Shown: positions 17,346 to 26,245, counted from the first letter of the stretch. The stretch: 64,000 bases of DNA from Natrinema salifodinae (GCF_900110455.1 NZ_FOIS01000001.1:620001-684000); one strand, 5' to 3'. A program made the numbers and translations. Notes: a model not told the origin generated them from the sequence alone.

Positions 17346-17579
17346 GTGCCAGAACGCGTCGAAACGACCTCGCCCGACGGCGTCGACTACGGCTGGGTGA
17401 TGCAGACGACGTTCGTCGTCACCATCCTGGCCGGCGCGCCGGTCGTCGCCGGCCTGTCGACGACCACGACCCTCCCAACGTGGGGTGCGCGCGTCGAGTT
17501 CGCGATCCGGGTCGGTGCCCTGGTCTGGCTGGCCACGGCGATCACGGTGTTCGCGTACGCGAAGCGAAAACAGACGTAA
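17346..17579 (+). CDS. Small two-helix membrane protein
   Basis: This 77-residue protein has two predicted membrane spans, about residues 18-38 (MQTTFVVTILAGAPVVAGLS) and 50-70 (IRVGALVWLATAITVFAYA), and a short positively charged end (KRKQT). It matches a conserved haloarchaeal family of unknown function; I believe it is the DUF5822 type but cannot verify it here. The GTG start lies 28 nt after a TACTTAAG TATA box (17314-17321), fitting a leaderless transcript. It is divergent from panB and convergent with the HAD gene. Confidence 0.75.
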   Translation: MPERVETTSPDGVDYGWVMQTTFVVTILAGAPVVAGLSTTTTLPTWGARVEFAIRVGALVWLATAITVFAYAKRKQT

Positions 17580-17595
17580 CGCGTCCCGACCCGCC

Positions 17596-18141
17596 TCAGA
17601 CGCCGGCCGACCCCTCGCCGACGTACTCGAAGTCGATGCCCGCTCGTTCTGCCGTCCGCTCGTCCCGCGCGGAGTCGCCGACGAACAGTGCCCGCTCCGG
17701 CTCGGCGTCGAGTCGGCAAACGGCCGCCAGCAGCGGCTCCGGATCCGGCTTCCACGTCCCGACGGTGTCGCGGCCAACCACTGCGTCGACCGCCGGCGCG
17801 AGCGCGTGCTCGTCGAGCGCGATCCGACAGGCCCGCTCGCAGTTCAACGAGCAGACCCCCGCCGGTAGCCGCCGCTCGAGTAGCTCATCGGCGTGCGCCA
17901 GGCGGGCCGACGTGCGAGCCCCGTCGTGCTCGTGGGCGGCGATGGCGGACTCGACCTCGTCGGCCAGGCCGGCGTCGGCCGCGCCCTCGAGCATGTCCCA
18001 GAGCCCGTCGCTCGGCGGCGCGACGTTCGAGCGGTCGTACACCGCGCGGACGTCGGCGGCGACGGCGTTCCAGTCGACGTCGAGATCGACGAGCGTCCCG
18101 TCCAGATCGTAGACGACGGCGTCGTACTCGGTCACGGCCAT
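17596..18141 (-). CDS. HAD-superfamily phosphatase (phosphoglycolate-phosphatase-like)
   Basis: This 181-residue haloacid-dehalogenase-fold hydrolase has motif I VVYDLDGTLVDLD (nucleophile D), a helical cap (about 25-90), motif III lysine in GTWKPDPEPL and motif IV VGDSARDERTAERAG. Motif II is weak, in the segment around NCERACRIALDEH. The arrangement resembles Gph-like phosphatases acting on phosphoglycolate or nucleotides; the true substrate is unknown. The ATG at 18141 gives MAVTEYDAVVYDLDG and follows an AGTATATT element at 18160-18167. Confidence 0.85.
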   Translation of the reverse strand: MAVTEYDAVVYDLDGTLVDLDVDWNAVAADVRAVYDRSNVAPPSDGLWDMLEGAADAGLADEVESAIAAHEHDGARTSARLAHADELLERRLPAGVCSLNCERACRIALDEHALAPAVDAVVGRDTVGTWKPDPEPLLAAVCRLDAEPERALFVGDSARDERTAERAGIDFEYVGEGSAGV

Positions 18142-18220
18142 TGATACGAGCGGGGATCGAATATACTGTTCGCTACCGTTGCTGAGACGAATCGGCCGTC
18201 CCCGGCGTCGTCTCACTCGG

Positions 18221-19345
18221 TCACTCGAGCAGTTCCCGCGCGATGACCGTCTTCTGGATCTCAGTCGTCCCCTCGTAGATTTCGGTGATCTTGGCGTCCC
18301 GGTAGAGCCGCTCGACTTCGCCCTCGGCGACGTAGCCGTAGCCGCCGTGGATCTGGACGGCCTGGTTGGTCACGAACATCGCCGCGTCGCTCGCGAAGTA
18401 CTTCGCCATGCTGGCCTCGAGCGCCGCGCCGCCCGCGGCCCGCTGCTGTGCGGCGTGTCGAGTCAGCAGCCTGGCGGCTTTCGTCCGGGTCGCCATCTCG
18501 GCGAGTTTGTGCCGGATCGTCTGGATGTCGGAAATCGGGCCGCCGAACTGCTCGCGCTCCTCGCTGTACGCGAGGGCCTCGTCGAGCGCGCACTGCGCCA
18601 GGCCGACCGCCTGGGCGGCGATGGCGATCCGGCCGCCGGTGAGGATGTGGAAGGCGGCCGACAGCCCCGCGCCCTCCTCCGTCAGCCGGTTTTCGGCGGG
18701 AATGCGGACGTCGTCGAAGGTCAGGCTCGTGGTGTCGCTGGCGCGCAGACCGAGCTTGTCCTCCTTCTCGCCGACGGTCAGCCCGTCGACGTCGCCGGGG
18801 ACGAGAAACTGCGTGACGGTCGACGGGTCGTCGCGGTCGGTCTTCGCGAAGAGGACGTAGACCCCCGCGCGCTTCCCGTTCGTGATCCACTGCTTTTCGC
18901 CGTTGATGACGTACTCGTCTCCTTCCCTGCGGGCTTCGGTCGACATCTCAGCGGGGTTCGACCCCGCGTGAGGCTCCGAGAGCGCGAACGCGCCGACCGG
19001 CCGCCCCTCGGCCATCTCGGGCAGCCAGCGTTCCTGCTGGGCCTCGGTGCCGAACTCCGCGATACAGGAGGTCGCCAGGGAGTGGACCGACAGCGCGGTC
19101 GCGACGGCGAGCATCCCGTAGGCGACCTCCTCGTTGATCACGGCCGCCGTCGTCGGGTCCGCGTCGTAGCCGCCGTACTCCTCGGGGACCGTCAGCCCCG
19201 TCAGATCGAGGTCGGCCAGGCCGTCCCAGACGGCCTCCGGAAACGCCTGGTCCCTGTCGGCCTCGAGCGCGGTCGGTCTGATCTCCTCGCGGGCGAACTC
19301 CCGGACGACGTCGCGGACGGCCGCCCGTTCCTCGGTGAGGTCCAT
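18221..19345 (-). CDS. Acyl-CoA dehydrogenase
   Basis: This FAD enzyme oxidises acyl-CoA to trans-2-enoyl-CoA in fatty acid or branched-chain amino acid breakdown. The three-domain layout is clear: an N-terminal helical domain, the central beta domain with GAFALSEPHAGSNP and QWITNG, and the C-terminal helical domain with the QAVQIHGGYGYVAEG...YRDAKITEIYEGTTEIQ block. That block holds the usual catalytic-glutamate region. An A5/T5 TATA-like tract at 19369-19373 is 26 nt before the ATG at 19345, preferred over the ATG at 19354. Length is about 374 residues. No beta-oxidation partner genes are next to it. Confidence 0.93.
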   Translation of the reverse strand: MDLTEERAAVRDVVREFAREEIRPTALEADRDQAFPEAVWDGLADLDLTGLTVPEEYGGYDADPTTAAVINEEVAYGMLAVATALSVHSLATSCIAEFGTEAQQERWLPEMAEGRPVGAFALSEPHAGSNPAEMSTEARREGDEYVINGEKQWITNGKRAGVYVLFAKTDRDDPSTVTQFLVPGDVDGLTVGEKEDKLGLRASDTTSLTFDDVRIPAENRLTEEGAGLSAAFHILTGGRIAIAAQAVGLAQCALDEALAYSEEREQFGGPISDIQTIRHKLAEMATRTKAARLLTRHAAQQRAAGGAALEASMAKYFASDAAMFVTNQAVQIHGGYGYVAEGEVERLYRDAKITEIYEGTTEIQKTVIARELLE

Positions 19346-19467
19346 GGGGGCCATTCCACGGCCGGAGCAAAAATCTCCACGTCGAGGGCCACCGCCGCGG
19401 CGGCGGACGGCCGGAAACGGAAGCGGTGACGGTAGTCGATTGGAGCCAGGAACGGCCGGGAAGGGAT

Positions 19468-20391
19468 TCAGATCCCGTCGAGGTCGTACTCGACGGCGTC
19501 GAGTCGCTCGCGCATCTCGGCGGCGGAGTCGTCGTCTTTCAGCCGGAGCGGGCTCCGCAGCGGCCCGGCGTCGAAGTCGCGCAGTCGGAGCGCGGTCTTG
19601 ACGCCGGACATGTACGCGCCGCCGTGCTTGAACGCGTCGCGAACGTCGAAAATCGTGCTCTGGAGCTCACGCGCGCGATCCTCGTCGCCGTCGTCGTAGG
19701 CCTCGTAGCACTCGACGACCAGCTCCGGGAAGACGTTCGCGACGGCGCTGACCGCGCCCGAACAGCCGATCTCGAGTCCGGTGAAGATCAGCGAGTCCGA
19801 GCCCGCGAGGAACGTCAGGTCGGAATGCGCGTCGATCGCCTGGGCGAGCCAGGGGACGTCCTTGCTCGAGTCCTTGACGCCGGCGACGGCGTCGATCTCG
19901 GCGAGATCGGCGAGCGTCTCTAAGGAGAGGTCGTTCCCGGTCTTGCTCGGGATGTGGTAGATGTAGACCGGCAGGGAGACCGCCTCGGCGACCCGTCGAT
20001 AGTGCTCGAGGGCGCCCTCACGATCCAGCGGATAGTAGTAGGGCGTGACGACGACGATCCCGTCAGCGCCGACCGACTCGGCGTGCTCGGCGTGAGCGAC
20101 GGTCCGGTGCGTGCTCGGCGCGCCGACGCCGGCGATGACGGGGACCTCGTCGCCGACCTCGTCGACGACGGCCTCGATAACCCGGTCGCGCTCCTCGTCC
20201 GAGAGCAGCGGGAACTCCCCGTTGGTTCCAAGCGGGAAGACGCCGTGGGCGCCCCGATCGACGACGAACCTGGCGTGGGCGGCCGTCGTCTCGTAATCGA
20301 CTGACTCGTCTTCCTCGAACGCGGTGACGGTCGGCGGGACGACGCCGCGAAGCGAGAGCGGATCGTCGGCACCGGGATCGTGATGTGCCAT
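19468..20391 (-). CDS. DapA/NanA-family class I aldolase
   Basis: This 307-residue (beta/alpha)8 lyase belongs to the dihydrodipicolinate synthase/N-acetylneuraminate lyase family. The pyruvate-binding motif is PLGTNGEFPLLS. The catalytic tyrosine lies in VYIYHIPSKTGND and the Schiff-base lysine in AVAGVKDSSKD. True DapA has arginine in the YNVPxRT motif; here it is lysine (PSKTG), so the enzyme more likely cleaves or condenses a 2-keto-3-deoxy sugar acid or similar than aspartate semialdehyde. The ATG at 20391 follows an unusual TATA-like A/T6 element inside an inverted repeat. The upstream in-frame extension is shadow sequence. Confidence 0.85.
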   Translation of the reverse strand: MAHHDPGADDPLSLRGVVPPTVTAFEEDESVDYETTAAHARFVVDRGAHGVFPLGTNGEFPLLSDEERDRVIEAVVDEVGDEVPVIAGVGAPSTHRTVAHAEHAESVGADGIVVVTPYYYPLDREGALEHYRRVAEAVSLPVYIYHIPSKTGNDLSLETLADLAEIDAVAGVKDSSKDVPWLAQAIDAHSDLTFLAGSDSLIFTGLEIGCSGAVSAVANVFPELVVECYEAYDDGDEDRARELQSTIFDVRDAFKHGGAYMSGVKTALRLRDFDAGPLRSPLRLKDDDSAAEMRERLDAVEYDLDGI

Positions 20392-20407
20392 AGACGACCG
20401 TCCGTCG

Positions 20408-20430
20408 GGCACGAGCAAAAAAGACGTGCC
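20408..20430. promoter_or_regulatory. Operator-like inverted repeat over the aldolase promoter
   Basis: GGCACG-N11-CGTGCC encloses an A6 run (20417-20422) centred about 28 nt before the aldolase ATG. A TATA-like core bracketed by 6-bp inverted arms is the layout of a repressor operator. Confidence 0.5.
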
Positions 20431-20556
20431 ATCAGTCTCCCGATCAGTCGATCGGTCCGTCCGAATCGACACGGGCCGCCGATCGCCCGCGGGTCGCACC
20501 GAGAACGGACAGTCCGCGCGACCGTCGCGCCGGTCGACAGCAACCGTTGGCTCGGG

Positions 20557-21237
20557 TTAGTCGGGCGTCGCCATCTCGCTCGCGGGCTCGTCTAACTGTT
20601 CGCCCGCCAGCACGCGGTTGGCCCGCCGAAGGCGCTCGGAGAGCGCCTGGTGGGAGATGTCGAGTTCGTTGGCGAGTTCCTCGAGCGAGATCTCTCGGGG
20701 AACGTCGTAGTAGCCCTGGCGGTAGGCCTCGGCGATGGCCTCCTGCTGGGGCTCGGTCAGGGCCGCGGTGGTCTCGAGGTCCTCGTCCTGGCCGGCCTCG
20801 ACCATGCGCTTGACGTCGACGCGGACGCCGTGGTCTTCGATGTTCGAGACGGCGTCGGAGAGTTCCTCGCGGTGGGGAAAGAGGAGCCGAAGCGTCCACT
20901 GGCCGTCGGACACCTGTGCGTCGAGTACCGTTCCGCCGTGCTCGTAGACGCAACAGCAGACGGAGCCGATCTCGTCGGTGTAGTGGAGCCGGTAGAACAG
21001 TTCGTCGTCTTCGGCGTTCTCGAGCAGCTGGAGGTGTTCGGCGACGGTCGGGTCCGCCTCGAGGGCCGCCTCGAGGTCCGCTCGATCGGTGTTACAGAAC
21101 CAAACGAGCGGCATGGTTCGGACCGGCCCTTCCGCGACGACGCTTTCGACGCGGACCTCGAGTGACGGCAGTCGTTGGAAGGTCTCTGCGAGTGCGAACT
21201 CGTCGGTCGAAAGCGAGAGTTCTGCGATCGTCGTCAT
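20557..21237 (-). CDS. Bat-type (bacterio-opsin activator-like) HTH regulator
   Basis: This 226-residue paralogue of the protein at 2270-2944 shares the MTTIAELSLSTDEFALAETF start and the C-terminal HTH_10 block [23 protein letters not shown]. The middle domain contains a cysteine cluster (GSVCCCVYEHGG) absent from the other copy, which could sense metal or redox state. That is inference only. It is leftward and lies downstream of the aldolase operator region. No clear TATA box is seen close to the ATG. Confidence 0.85.
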   Translation of the reverse strand: MTTIAELSLSTDEFALAETFQRLPSLEVRVESVVAEGPVRTMPLVWFCNTDRADLEAALEADPTVAEHLQLLENAEDDELFYRLHYTDEIGSVCCCVYEHGGTVLDAQVSDGQWTLRLLFPHREELSDAVSNIEDHGVRVDVKRMVEAGQDEDLETTAALTEPQQEAIAEAYRQGYYDVPREISLEELANELDISHQALSERLRRANRVLAGEQLDEPASEMATPD

Positions 21238-21545
21238 TGGATGCTCACCTCGTATCGCTGGCTCGAGTCCGGTTGATGAACGACGCCGCTATCGCCGTGA
21301 CGGTGGGACCCGATTCGTCTCATAAGTATCCAGCCGACCCTCGGACACCGCGACTCCGCCCGCCGAGGCGGGCCTCCCCGGTCGACGGCCGCAGTCGCCC
21401 TCGGATCGTGCTAATAACAGGGACGCCTCGAACACGGTTGATGAGCGGGCCTTTGTGTTCCGGTCGTTTAAGTGAGCGCGTTCCCCGATGACGGTCCAAA
21501 TCACGTGACGGAACGGGGATCGACGCCGTCGCTCCGACCGGCGAC
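21238..21545. other. Intergenic region between two leftward genes
   Basis: No gene is supported. It contains a tight GC hairpin (GCCCGCC/GGCGGGC at 21358-21373) and TATA-like CATAAGTATC near 21321-21330 and GTTTAAG near 21467-21473. None of these is spaced to a start codon seen here. Confidence 0.4.
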
Positions 21546-22874
21546 TCAGCCGAGCCTGGCGAAGCGGTTGAGCGCGTAGACCGTCCGGAGCACGTCGACG
21601 CTCTTCCCGCGGTCGAAGACGAGTTCGTCCGTCTCGAGCACGTGCTCCAAGGTGTCCTGAGAGGCGTGTTCCGGGGCGGCCGCGATGCCGGCGTCGTTCT
21701 CCGCGACCCACTCCATCACGCGCAGGTCGCTCTTGGAGTCACCCATCACCAGCGCGAACGGGTCGTCGATCCCGAGGACGTCGAGCGCGCGCTCGACGCC
21801 GGCCACTTTGTTCAGTTCGAGGCTGCCGATTTCGGCCGCATCGGCCTCGTAGTAGGCGACGTCGATTCGATCGAGCACCGCCGCGAGTCGATCGGGAACC
21901 GCGTCGGCGTCGAGGTCGGGATAGGCACCCTCGCCCTCGAGGACGGCTCGGATCTCGGGGTCCTGGTCGGCGTAGAAGGCGCGGGTCCAGTCGGCGACCG
22001 TTTCGCCAGCCAGGCTCGTCCCGCCGTTGCCGTCGTCGGCGTCGTCGTCGGACGCGTCGATCCCGTCGCTCTCGGCACCGGTCTCGCCGCCGGCTCGCTC
22101 GCTTGCCGTCCCGACAGCGTCCGCGAGCAGGTCGATGAGGTAGATCAGCGCCTCGTCGATGACCTCGCGGGCGTCCGCGGAGCCGGTCTCGTAGTTTGGC
22201 TTCATCGTGACGTTGAACTCGTTACCCTGGAGGTGACAGCCGCGCCGGAGCCGTTCGGGCGCCTCGGGCAGCACGCGCGATCGCACGTTGTCGAAGACGT
22301 CTCGAATCTCCGCGTCGAGGTCCTCGTAGAGCAGTTGTTTCGTGTCCGCGCCGTGACCCGGCGTGAACACGCCCGTTCCGGCCTCGTAGACGATCGAGAG
22401 GTTCCCAGAGTGGACGATCTCGCTGCCCAGACCCTGGATCGCGAACCCCTTGACGTTCTCTAAGGTCTGGCCCGTACAGATGACGATCGGGACGCCCAAC
22501 TCGTGGAACTCAGTCAGGACGTGCAGCGTCTCCCGGGGGATCTCGTTGTCCGTCCCGCCCGCGGAGCGCAGCGTCTCGTCGACGTCGAGCACGAGGACGT
22601 TCACCGCGCGGCCGTACTTCGACTCGAGGTCGAGCGCGGTAAATGCCTGGTCGCGCGTCGCGTGCGCGGCGACCTCCGCGAACGTCTCGCCGGCCGCGAA
22701 ATCCGAGCGGATATCGTTCTTTCGCTGCTCGAGCTCCTCGCTCGCGCCCTGCCAGTGGTCTAACGCGACCCGGGAGTCGACCGCCGGGAAGACGTCGACG
22801 AACTCCTGATACTCCCGCAACGTCTCCGTCTCGTACTCGTCGTAGAGCCGGTAGACGAGATCGTATCGTTCCAT
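21546..22874 (-). CDS. HAD-family hydrolase, large haloarchaeal form
   Basis: This 442-residue protein has a HAD core interrupted by a large insert. Motif I is VLVLDVDETLRS (about residues 92-103). A threonine motif II lies in IVICTGQTLENVKG, the motif III lysine in LNKVAGVERAL, and motif IV near the end in ALVMGDSKSDLRVMEW. The ~90-residue N-terminal helical extension and a variable acidic insert (about 275-320) are typical of a haloarchaeal group. Cof-type phosphatases are the nearest familiar relatives; the substrate is unknown. The start at 22874 lies 28 nt from a GATTAT element (22900-22905). Confidence 0.8.
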   Translation of the reverse strand: MERYDLVYRLYDEYETETLREYQEFVDVFPAVDSRVALDHWQGASEELEQRKNDIRSDFAAGETFAEVAAHATRDQAFTALDLESKYGRAVNVLVLDVDETLRSAGGTDNEIPRETLHVLTEFHELGVPIVICTGQTLENVKGFAIQGLGSEIVHSGNLSIVYEAGTGVFTPGHGADTKQLLYEDLDAEIRDVFDNVRSRVLPEAPERLRRGCHLQGNEFNVTMKPNYETGSADAREVIDEALIYLIDLLADAVGTASERAGGETGAESDGIDASDDDADDGNGGTSLAGETVADWTRAFYADQDPEIRAVLEGEGAYPDLDADAVPDRLAAVLDRIDVAYYEADAAEIGSLELNKVAGVERALDVLGIDDPFALVMGDSKSDLRVMEWVAENDAGIAAAPEHASQDTLEHVLETDELVFDRGKSVDVLRTVYALNRFARLG

Positions 22875-22996
22875 GATAGCTACAGGCAGGGGCAGGGGGA
22901 TAATCGTTTTTGGTGGCCGGCGAGCCGAGCCGGCCCCGACGCTCCATCGTCGTATCCTTCCGACAGGTACGCTGCGCATCGATTTACTCGTATGGG

Positions 22997-23008
22997 AATA
23001 AATATTTA
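22997..23008 (+). promoter_or_regulatory. TATA box of glucose dehydrogenase
   Basis: AATAAATATTTA is centred about 31 nt before the ATG at 23034. It is the most AT-rich core promoter in this part of the window. Confidence 0.65.
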
Positions 23009-23033
23009 CTTTCCCGGTTCATAACGGTCGAGC

Positions 23034-24155
23034 ATGAAAGCTATCGCAGTTGAGCCCGGTGCGGGCGTGCCCGAAATCGTCGACCTCCCGGTTCCCGACC
23101 CCGCGCCAGGCGAGGCGCTCGTGCGAATCTGTCGCGTGGGTGTCGACGGCACCGATTACGAGGTCATCGAGGGGAGCCACGGCGGCGTCCCCGACGGCGA
23201 CGACCGCCTGGTCCTCGGCCACGAGGCCGTCGGCGTCGTCGAGGACGCCAACGGAACGGCGCTCGAGGAGGGCCAGTACGTCGTCCCCACGGTCCGCCGA
23301 CCGCCCGCGGGCACCGAGACCAACGAGTACTTCGAGCGCGGCGAGCCCGACATGGCGCCCGAAGGCGAGTACGTCGAGCGCGGCATCGTCGGCGAGCACG
23401 GGTTCATGGCCGAGTACATCACGAGTCCGGCCGAGGACCTCGTGCCGATCTCCGACGACCTGGCCGAATGGGGCTTCCTGGTCGAACCGATCAGCATCAC
23501 CGAGAAGGCGATCGAACACGCCCGCGCGGCCCGGTCGGCGTTCGACTGGCAGCCGGAGTCCGCACTCGTCCTCGGAAACGGCTCCCTGGGGCTGTTGACC
23601 GCCGCGATGTTTACGACGACCCCTGACTACGAACGCGTCTACTGCCTCGGCCGACGGGATCGACCCGACCCGTCCATCGACATCCTCGAACGGCTGGGCG
23701 TGACCTACATCGACTCCCGCGAGACGTCGGTCCCCGAAATTCCGGACGCCTACGAGCCGATGGACGTCGTCTACGAGGCGACCGGCTACCCGAAACACCC
23801 CTTCGAGGCGGTCGACGCGCTCGCCCCGAACGGCGTCGCCGCCGTCTTGGGTGTCCCCGACGACATGCACTTCGAGATCGACGGCGGCAAACTCCACCGC
23901 GAACTGGTCCTCCACAACAAGGCCCTTGTCGGCAGCGTCAACTCCAACCGCGGCCACTTCGAGTCGGCCATCGACACGCTCGCGGCGCTGCCCGACTGGG
24001 TACTCGAAGAGATCGTGACCGGCGTCTACGGTCTCGACGCGGTCGAACGGGCGTTCCCGCGCGCGACCGCGGCCGTCCCGGCCGGCCACGGCGCGGCAAC
24101 GGGTGCGGATGACGATACGACTATAAAAACAGCGGTCGAATTCGACGGTATATGA
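23034..24155 (+). CDS. gdh: Glucose 1-dehydrogenase
   Basis: This is the haloarchaeal medium-chain zinc dehydrogenase that oxidises glucose to gluconolactone, the first step of the semi-phosphorylative Entner-Doudoroff pathway. The 373-residue protein shows the family start MKAIAVEPGAG, the catalytic-zinc region (GVDGTDYEVI and GHEAVGVVED), and GEHGFMAEYI with the downstream VEPISITEKA block. The nucleotide-binding LVLGNGSLGLLTAAMF is followed by CLGRRDRPDP, where the arginines fit NADP+. Its stop overlaps the start of gfcR (ATGA). It is divergent from the large HAD gene. Confidence 0.93.
   Translation: MKAIAVEPGAGVPEIVDLPVPDPAPGEALVRICRVGVDGTDYEVIEGSHGGVPDGDDRLVLGHEAVGVVEDANGTALEEGQYVVPTVRRPPAGTETNEYFERGEPDMAPEGEYVERGIVGEHGFMAEYITSPAEDLVPISDDLAEWGFLVEPISITEKAIEHARAARSAFDWQPESALVLGNGSLGLLTAAMFTTTPDYERVYCLGRRDRPDPSIDILERLGVTYIDSRETSVPEIPDAYEPMDVVYEATGYPKHPFEAVDALAPNGVAAVLGVPDDMHFEIDGGKLHRELVLHNKALVGSVNSNRGHFESAIDTLAALPDWVLEEIVTGVYGLDAVERAFPRATAAVPAGHGAATGADDDTTIKTAVEFDGI
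24121..24129 (+). promoter_or_regulatory. Internal TATA box for gfcR
   Basis: CTATAAAAA lies inside the 3' end of gdh, centred 27 nt before the gfcR ATG at 24152. It would allow a leaderless gfcR transcript independent of gdh. Confidence 0.6.
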
Positions 24156-24805
24156 AAAACGTCGACGACCTGATCGAGAGCGCGGCCGAGCTCGCCGACC
24201 GGGGCCTCTCGAAGGGCGAGATCGCAGACGAACTGAACGTCTCCCGCGAGACCGCGAGCTGGCTCGTCGAGCGCAGCGGCGCGACGCCGCAACCGACCGA
24301 CCAGGCGACCCAGCGGCCGGAGGCCAGTGCGAGCGGCCCGCAGGACATCCACGTCGACTGGTCCGCGATCGGCCGGGACAGCAAGCGGATGAGCGACGTC
24401 GCCTCGGCGATGGCCGACTTGCTCGCCAAACACGGCGAGGACGTCGACCTGACGATCGGCATCGAGAAGGCCGGCGGTCCCATCGCGACGTTGGTCGCGC
24501 GCGAACTCGAGACCGACCTCGGAACGTACACGCCCGCGAAACACCAGTGGGAGGAAGGCGACATCGAGGACCTGGGCGGCACGTTCAGCCGGAACTTCGC
24601 CGGCATCCGCGACCGGGAGTGCTACGTGGTCGACGACACCATCACCAGCGGTACCACCATGCGCGAGTCGATCGAGGCGATCCGCGCCGAGGGCGGGAAG
24701 CCGCTGGCCTGCGTCGTCCTCGCGGACAAGCAGGGCCTCGAGGAGATCGAGGGTGTTCCCGTTTACTCGCTGCTGCAGGTCATCAGCGTCGGCAAGGACG
24801 ACTGA
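24152..24805 (+). CDS. gfcR: PyrE-like sugar catabolism regulator GfcR
   Basis: GfcR is a transcription regulator of glucose and fructose catabolism in haloarchaea, built from a DNA-binding helix-turn-helix and an orotate-phosphoribosyltransferase-like effector domain. The HTH is at residues 1-50 (LSKGEIADELNVSRETASWLVER). The PRTase domain (about 70-217) includes IGIEKAGGPIATLVA and the PRPP-binding motif CYVVDDTITSGTTM. It overlaps gdh by 4 bp, so it is next to one of the pathway genes it is expected to control. It is often annotated simply as orotate phosphoribosyltransferase, but the N-terminal HTH argues against that. Confidence 0.9.
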   Translation: MKNVDDLIESAAELADRGLSKGEIADELNVSRETASWLVERSGATPQPTDQATQRPEASASGPQDIHVDWSAIGRDSKRMSDVASAMADLLAKHGEDVDLTIGIEKAGGPIATLVARELETDLGTYTPAKHQWEEGDIEDLGGTFSRNFAGIRDRECYVVDDTITSGTTMRESIEAIRAEGGKPLACVVLADKQGLEEIEGVPVYSLLQVISVGKDD

Positions 24806-24945
24806 TCGCTCGAGCGGACGGCTCGTCCGCGCCGGTCTCCGACTCGAGTTCCGCGTTCGCCGCCGATGATCTATTCTCCGAGTACACTCCGTGCACCAAT
24901 AACGATATCCTTCTCTGTAAGAAACCGCGTGTACGCCCTCCGACT

Positions 24946-26088
24946 ATGACCGATACCAACCGCGCGGCAGTGTTACGACGGCGCTTCCTGGGAACGACCG
25001 GAACGATCGGCACGCTCGCAGTCGCGGGCTGTTCGCGACTGAACCCGAGCGACGAATCGAGCACCGATCAGTCGAGCGAGCGGGACGACGAGGAGACGAA
25101 CGATGACCAGGCGCCCGCCGTTTCGGTTCACGAAGACGTTACGTACGCCGTCCGCGATGCGGGCGAGATGAAACTTGACCTGTACGTCCCGGCGGTGGAC
25201 GAGAACCCGCCGCTCGTCGTCTACGTCCACGGCGGCGGCTGGGTTTTCGAAACCCGGAAGAACGCGCCGGATCTGGAGCGGTACGCCGCGGAATGGGGCT
25301 GTGCGACGGCGAGCGTGAGCTACCGATTAGCGGCGGTCCCGGACGACGCCGACCTCCCGGGAGACGGCATCGCGGACAACCCGACCCCGAGAGGCGTCTT
25401 TCCGAACCAACTCGTCGACGTGAAGGCCGCGATCAGGTGGCTCCGGGCGAATGCCAACGAGTACGGGTTCGACCCGGACCGCGTGGCGACGTGGGGCGCG
25501 TCTGCCGGCGGGCACCTTGCGGCCCTCGCGGGCACCCTCGACGATATCGAGGCCCTCCCCGGAGACGCCTATCCGGACGCTGCCGTCGAGAAGGACGTCG
25601 CACCCGACCAGTCGGGCGCCGTCCAGGCCGTCGTCGACTGGTACGGCGTTAGCGACTTACTCGAACTCCCGGGTCGACCAGGCGGGCTCGAATCGCTCCT
25701 CCTGGGCGGGCCCGTCTCGGAGAATCGAGACCAGGCCAGGCGCGCGAGTCCGACGACCTACGTCGGTCCGGAGACGCCGCCGTTTCTCGTCATGCACGGC
25801 CGCGAGGACCAGGTCGTCTCGATCCGGCAGAGCGAACTGCTGTTCGAGGCGCTGAAGGCGTCCGGTGTCGGCGCGACGATGTACGAACTCCACGCGCTGG
25901 GCCACGTCTTCGGAGCGGAGTCGGAACGGACGGCGATGGCACGGCTCACGGGGGAGCCACGGCCCGCACAGACGGTCACCGCGACCGCCCGTCTCGAGGA
26001 GGGGGCGTCGACGGACGGCCTGCTCGGGAGCGTCCCGCCCGCGGGACCGGATGCGATCGAACGGTTTCTCGATCGAGCGCTCGCGTGA
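24946..26088 (+). CDS. Lipoprotein alpha/beta hydrolase (esterase/lipase type)
   Basis: This 380-residue exported enzyme has a twin-arginine-like N-terminus (RRRFLGTTGTIGTLAVAGC) ending in a lipobox (VAGC). Tat export and lipid anchoring on the outer face of the membrane are therefore predicted. An acidic linker (about 30-60) precedes an esterase domain of the hormone-sensitive-lipase type. VYVHGGGW supplies the oxyanion hole, WGASAGGHLAAL the serine elbow, MHGREDQVV the acid and ALGHVFG the histidine. The start at 24946 is the only one that places the signal peptide correctly; the upstream extension is shadow. Acyl-ester substrates are likely but unspecified. Confidence 0.88.
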   Translation: MTDTNRAAVLRRRFLGTTGTIGTLAVAGCSRLNPSDESSTDQSSERDDEETNDDQAPAVSVHEDVTYAVRDAGEMKLDLYVPAVDENPPLVVYVHGGGWVFETRKNAPDLERYAAEWGCATASVSYRLAAVPDDADLPGDGIADNPTPRGVFPNQLVDVKAAIRWLRANANEYGFDPDRVATWGASAGGHLAALAGTLDDIEALPGDAYPDAAVEKDVAPDQSGAVQAVVDWYGVSDLLELPGRPGGLESLLLGGPVSENRDQARRASPTTYVGPETPPFLVMHGREDQVVSIRQSELLFEALKASGVGATMYELHALGHVFGAESERTAMARLTGEPRPAQTVTATARLEEGASTDGLLGSVPPAGPDAIERFLDRALA

Positions 26089-26235
26089 GGTATGAGCCGT
26101 CGGATCGCGCTTTTATGGATCGGAGCCGGAGCAGTTCCGCGCGCCGACGATTGTCGGTTGTCAGCGGGCGGCGAGTAACGACTGCGCGGACGTGAGCGCA
26201 ATCGCTGGGCCGGGCGCGACTGTGGTCGAACGCGC

Positions 26236-26245
26236 GATAAAAAAT
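26236..26245 (-). terminator. Oligo-T terminator of tfb
   Basis: On the minus strand a T6 run (26244-26239) flanked by ATCG/CGAT lies about 35 nt after the tfb stop. Oligo-T tracts of this kind are the usual archaeal termination signal. Confidence 0.55.

Noticed and set aside
24152-24805. Orotate phosphoribosyltransferase (pyrE)
   Set aside because: The PRTase domain is real, but an N-terminal HTH precedes it and the gene is coupled to glucose dehydrogenase, which fits GfcR rather than pyrimidine synthesis.
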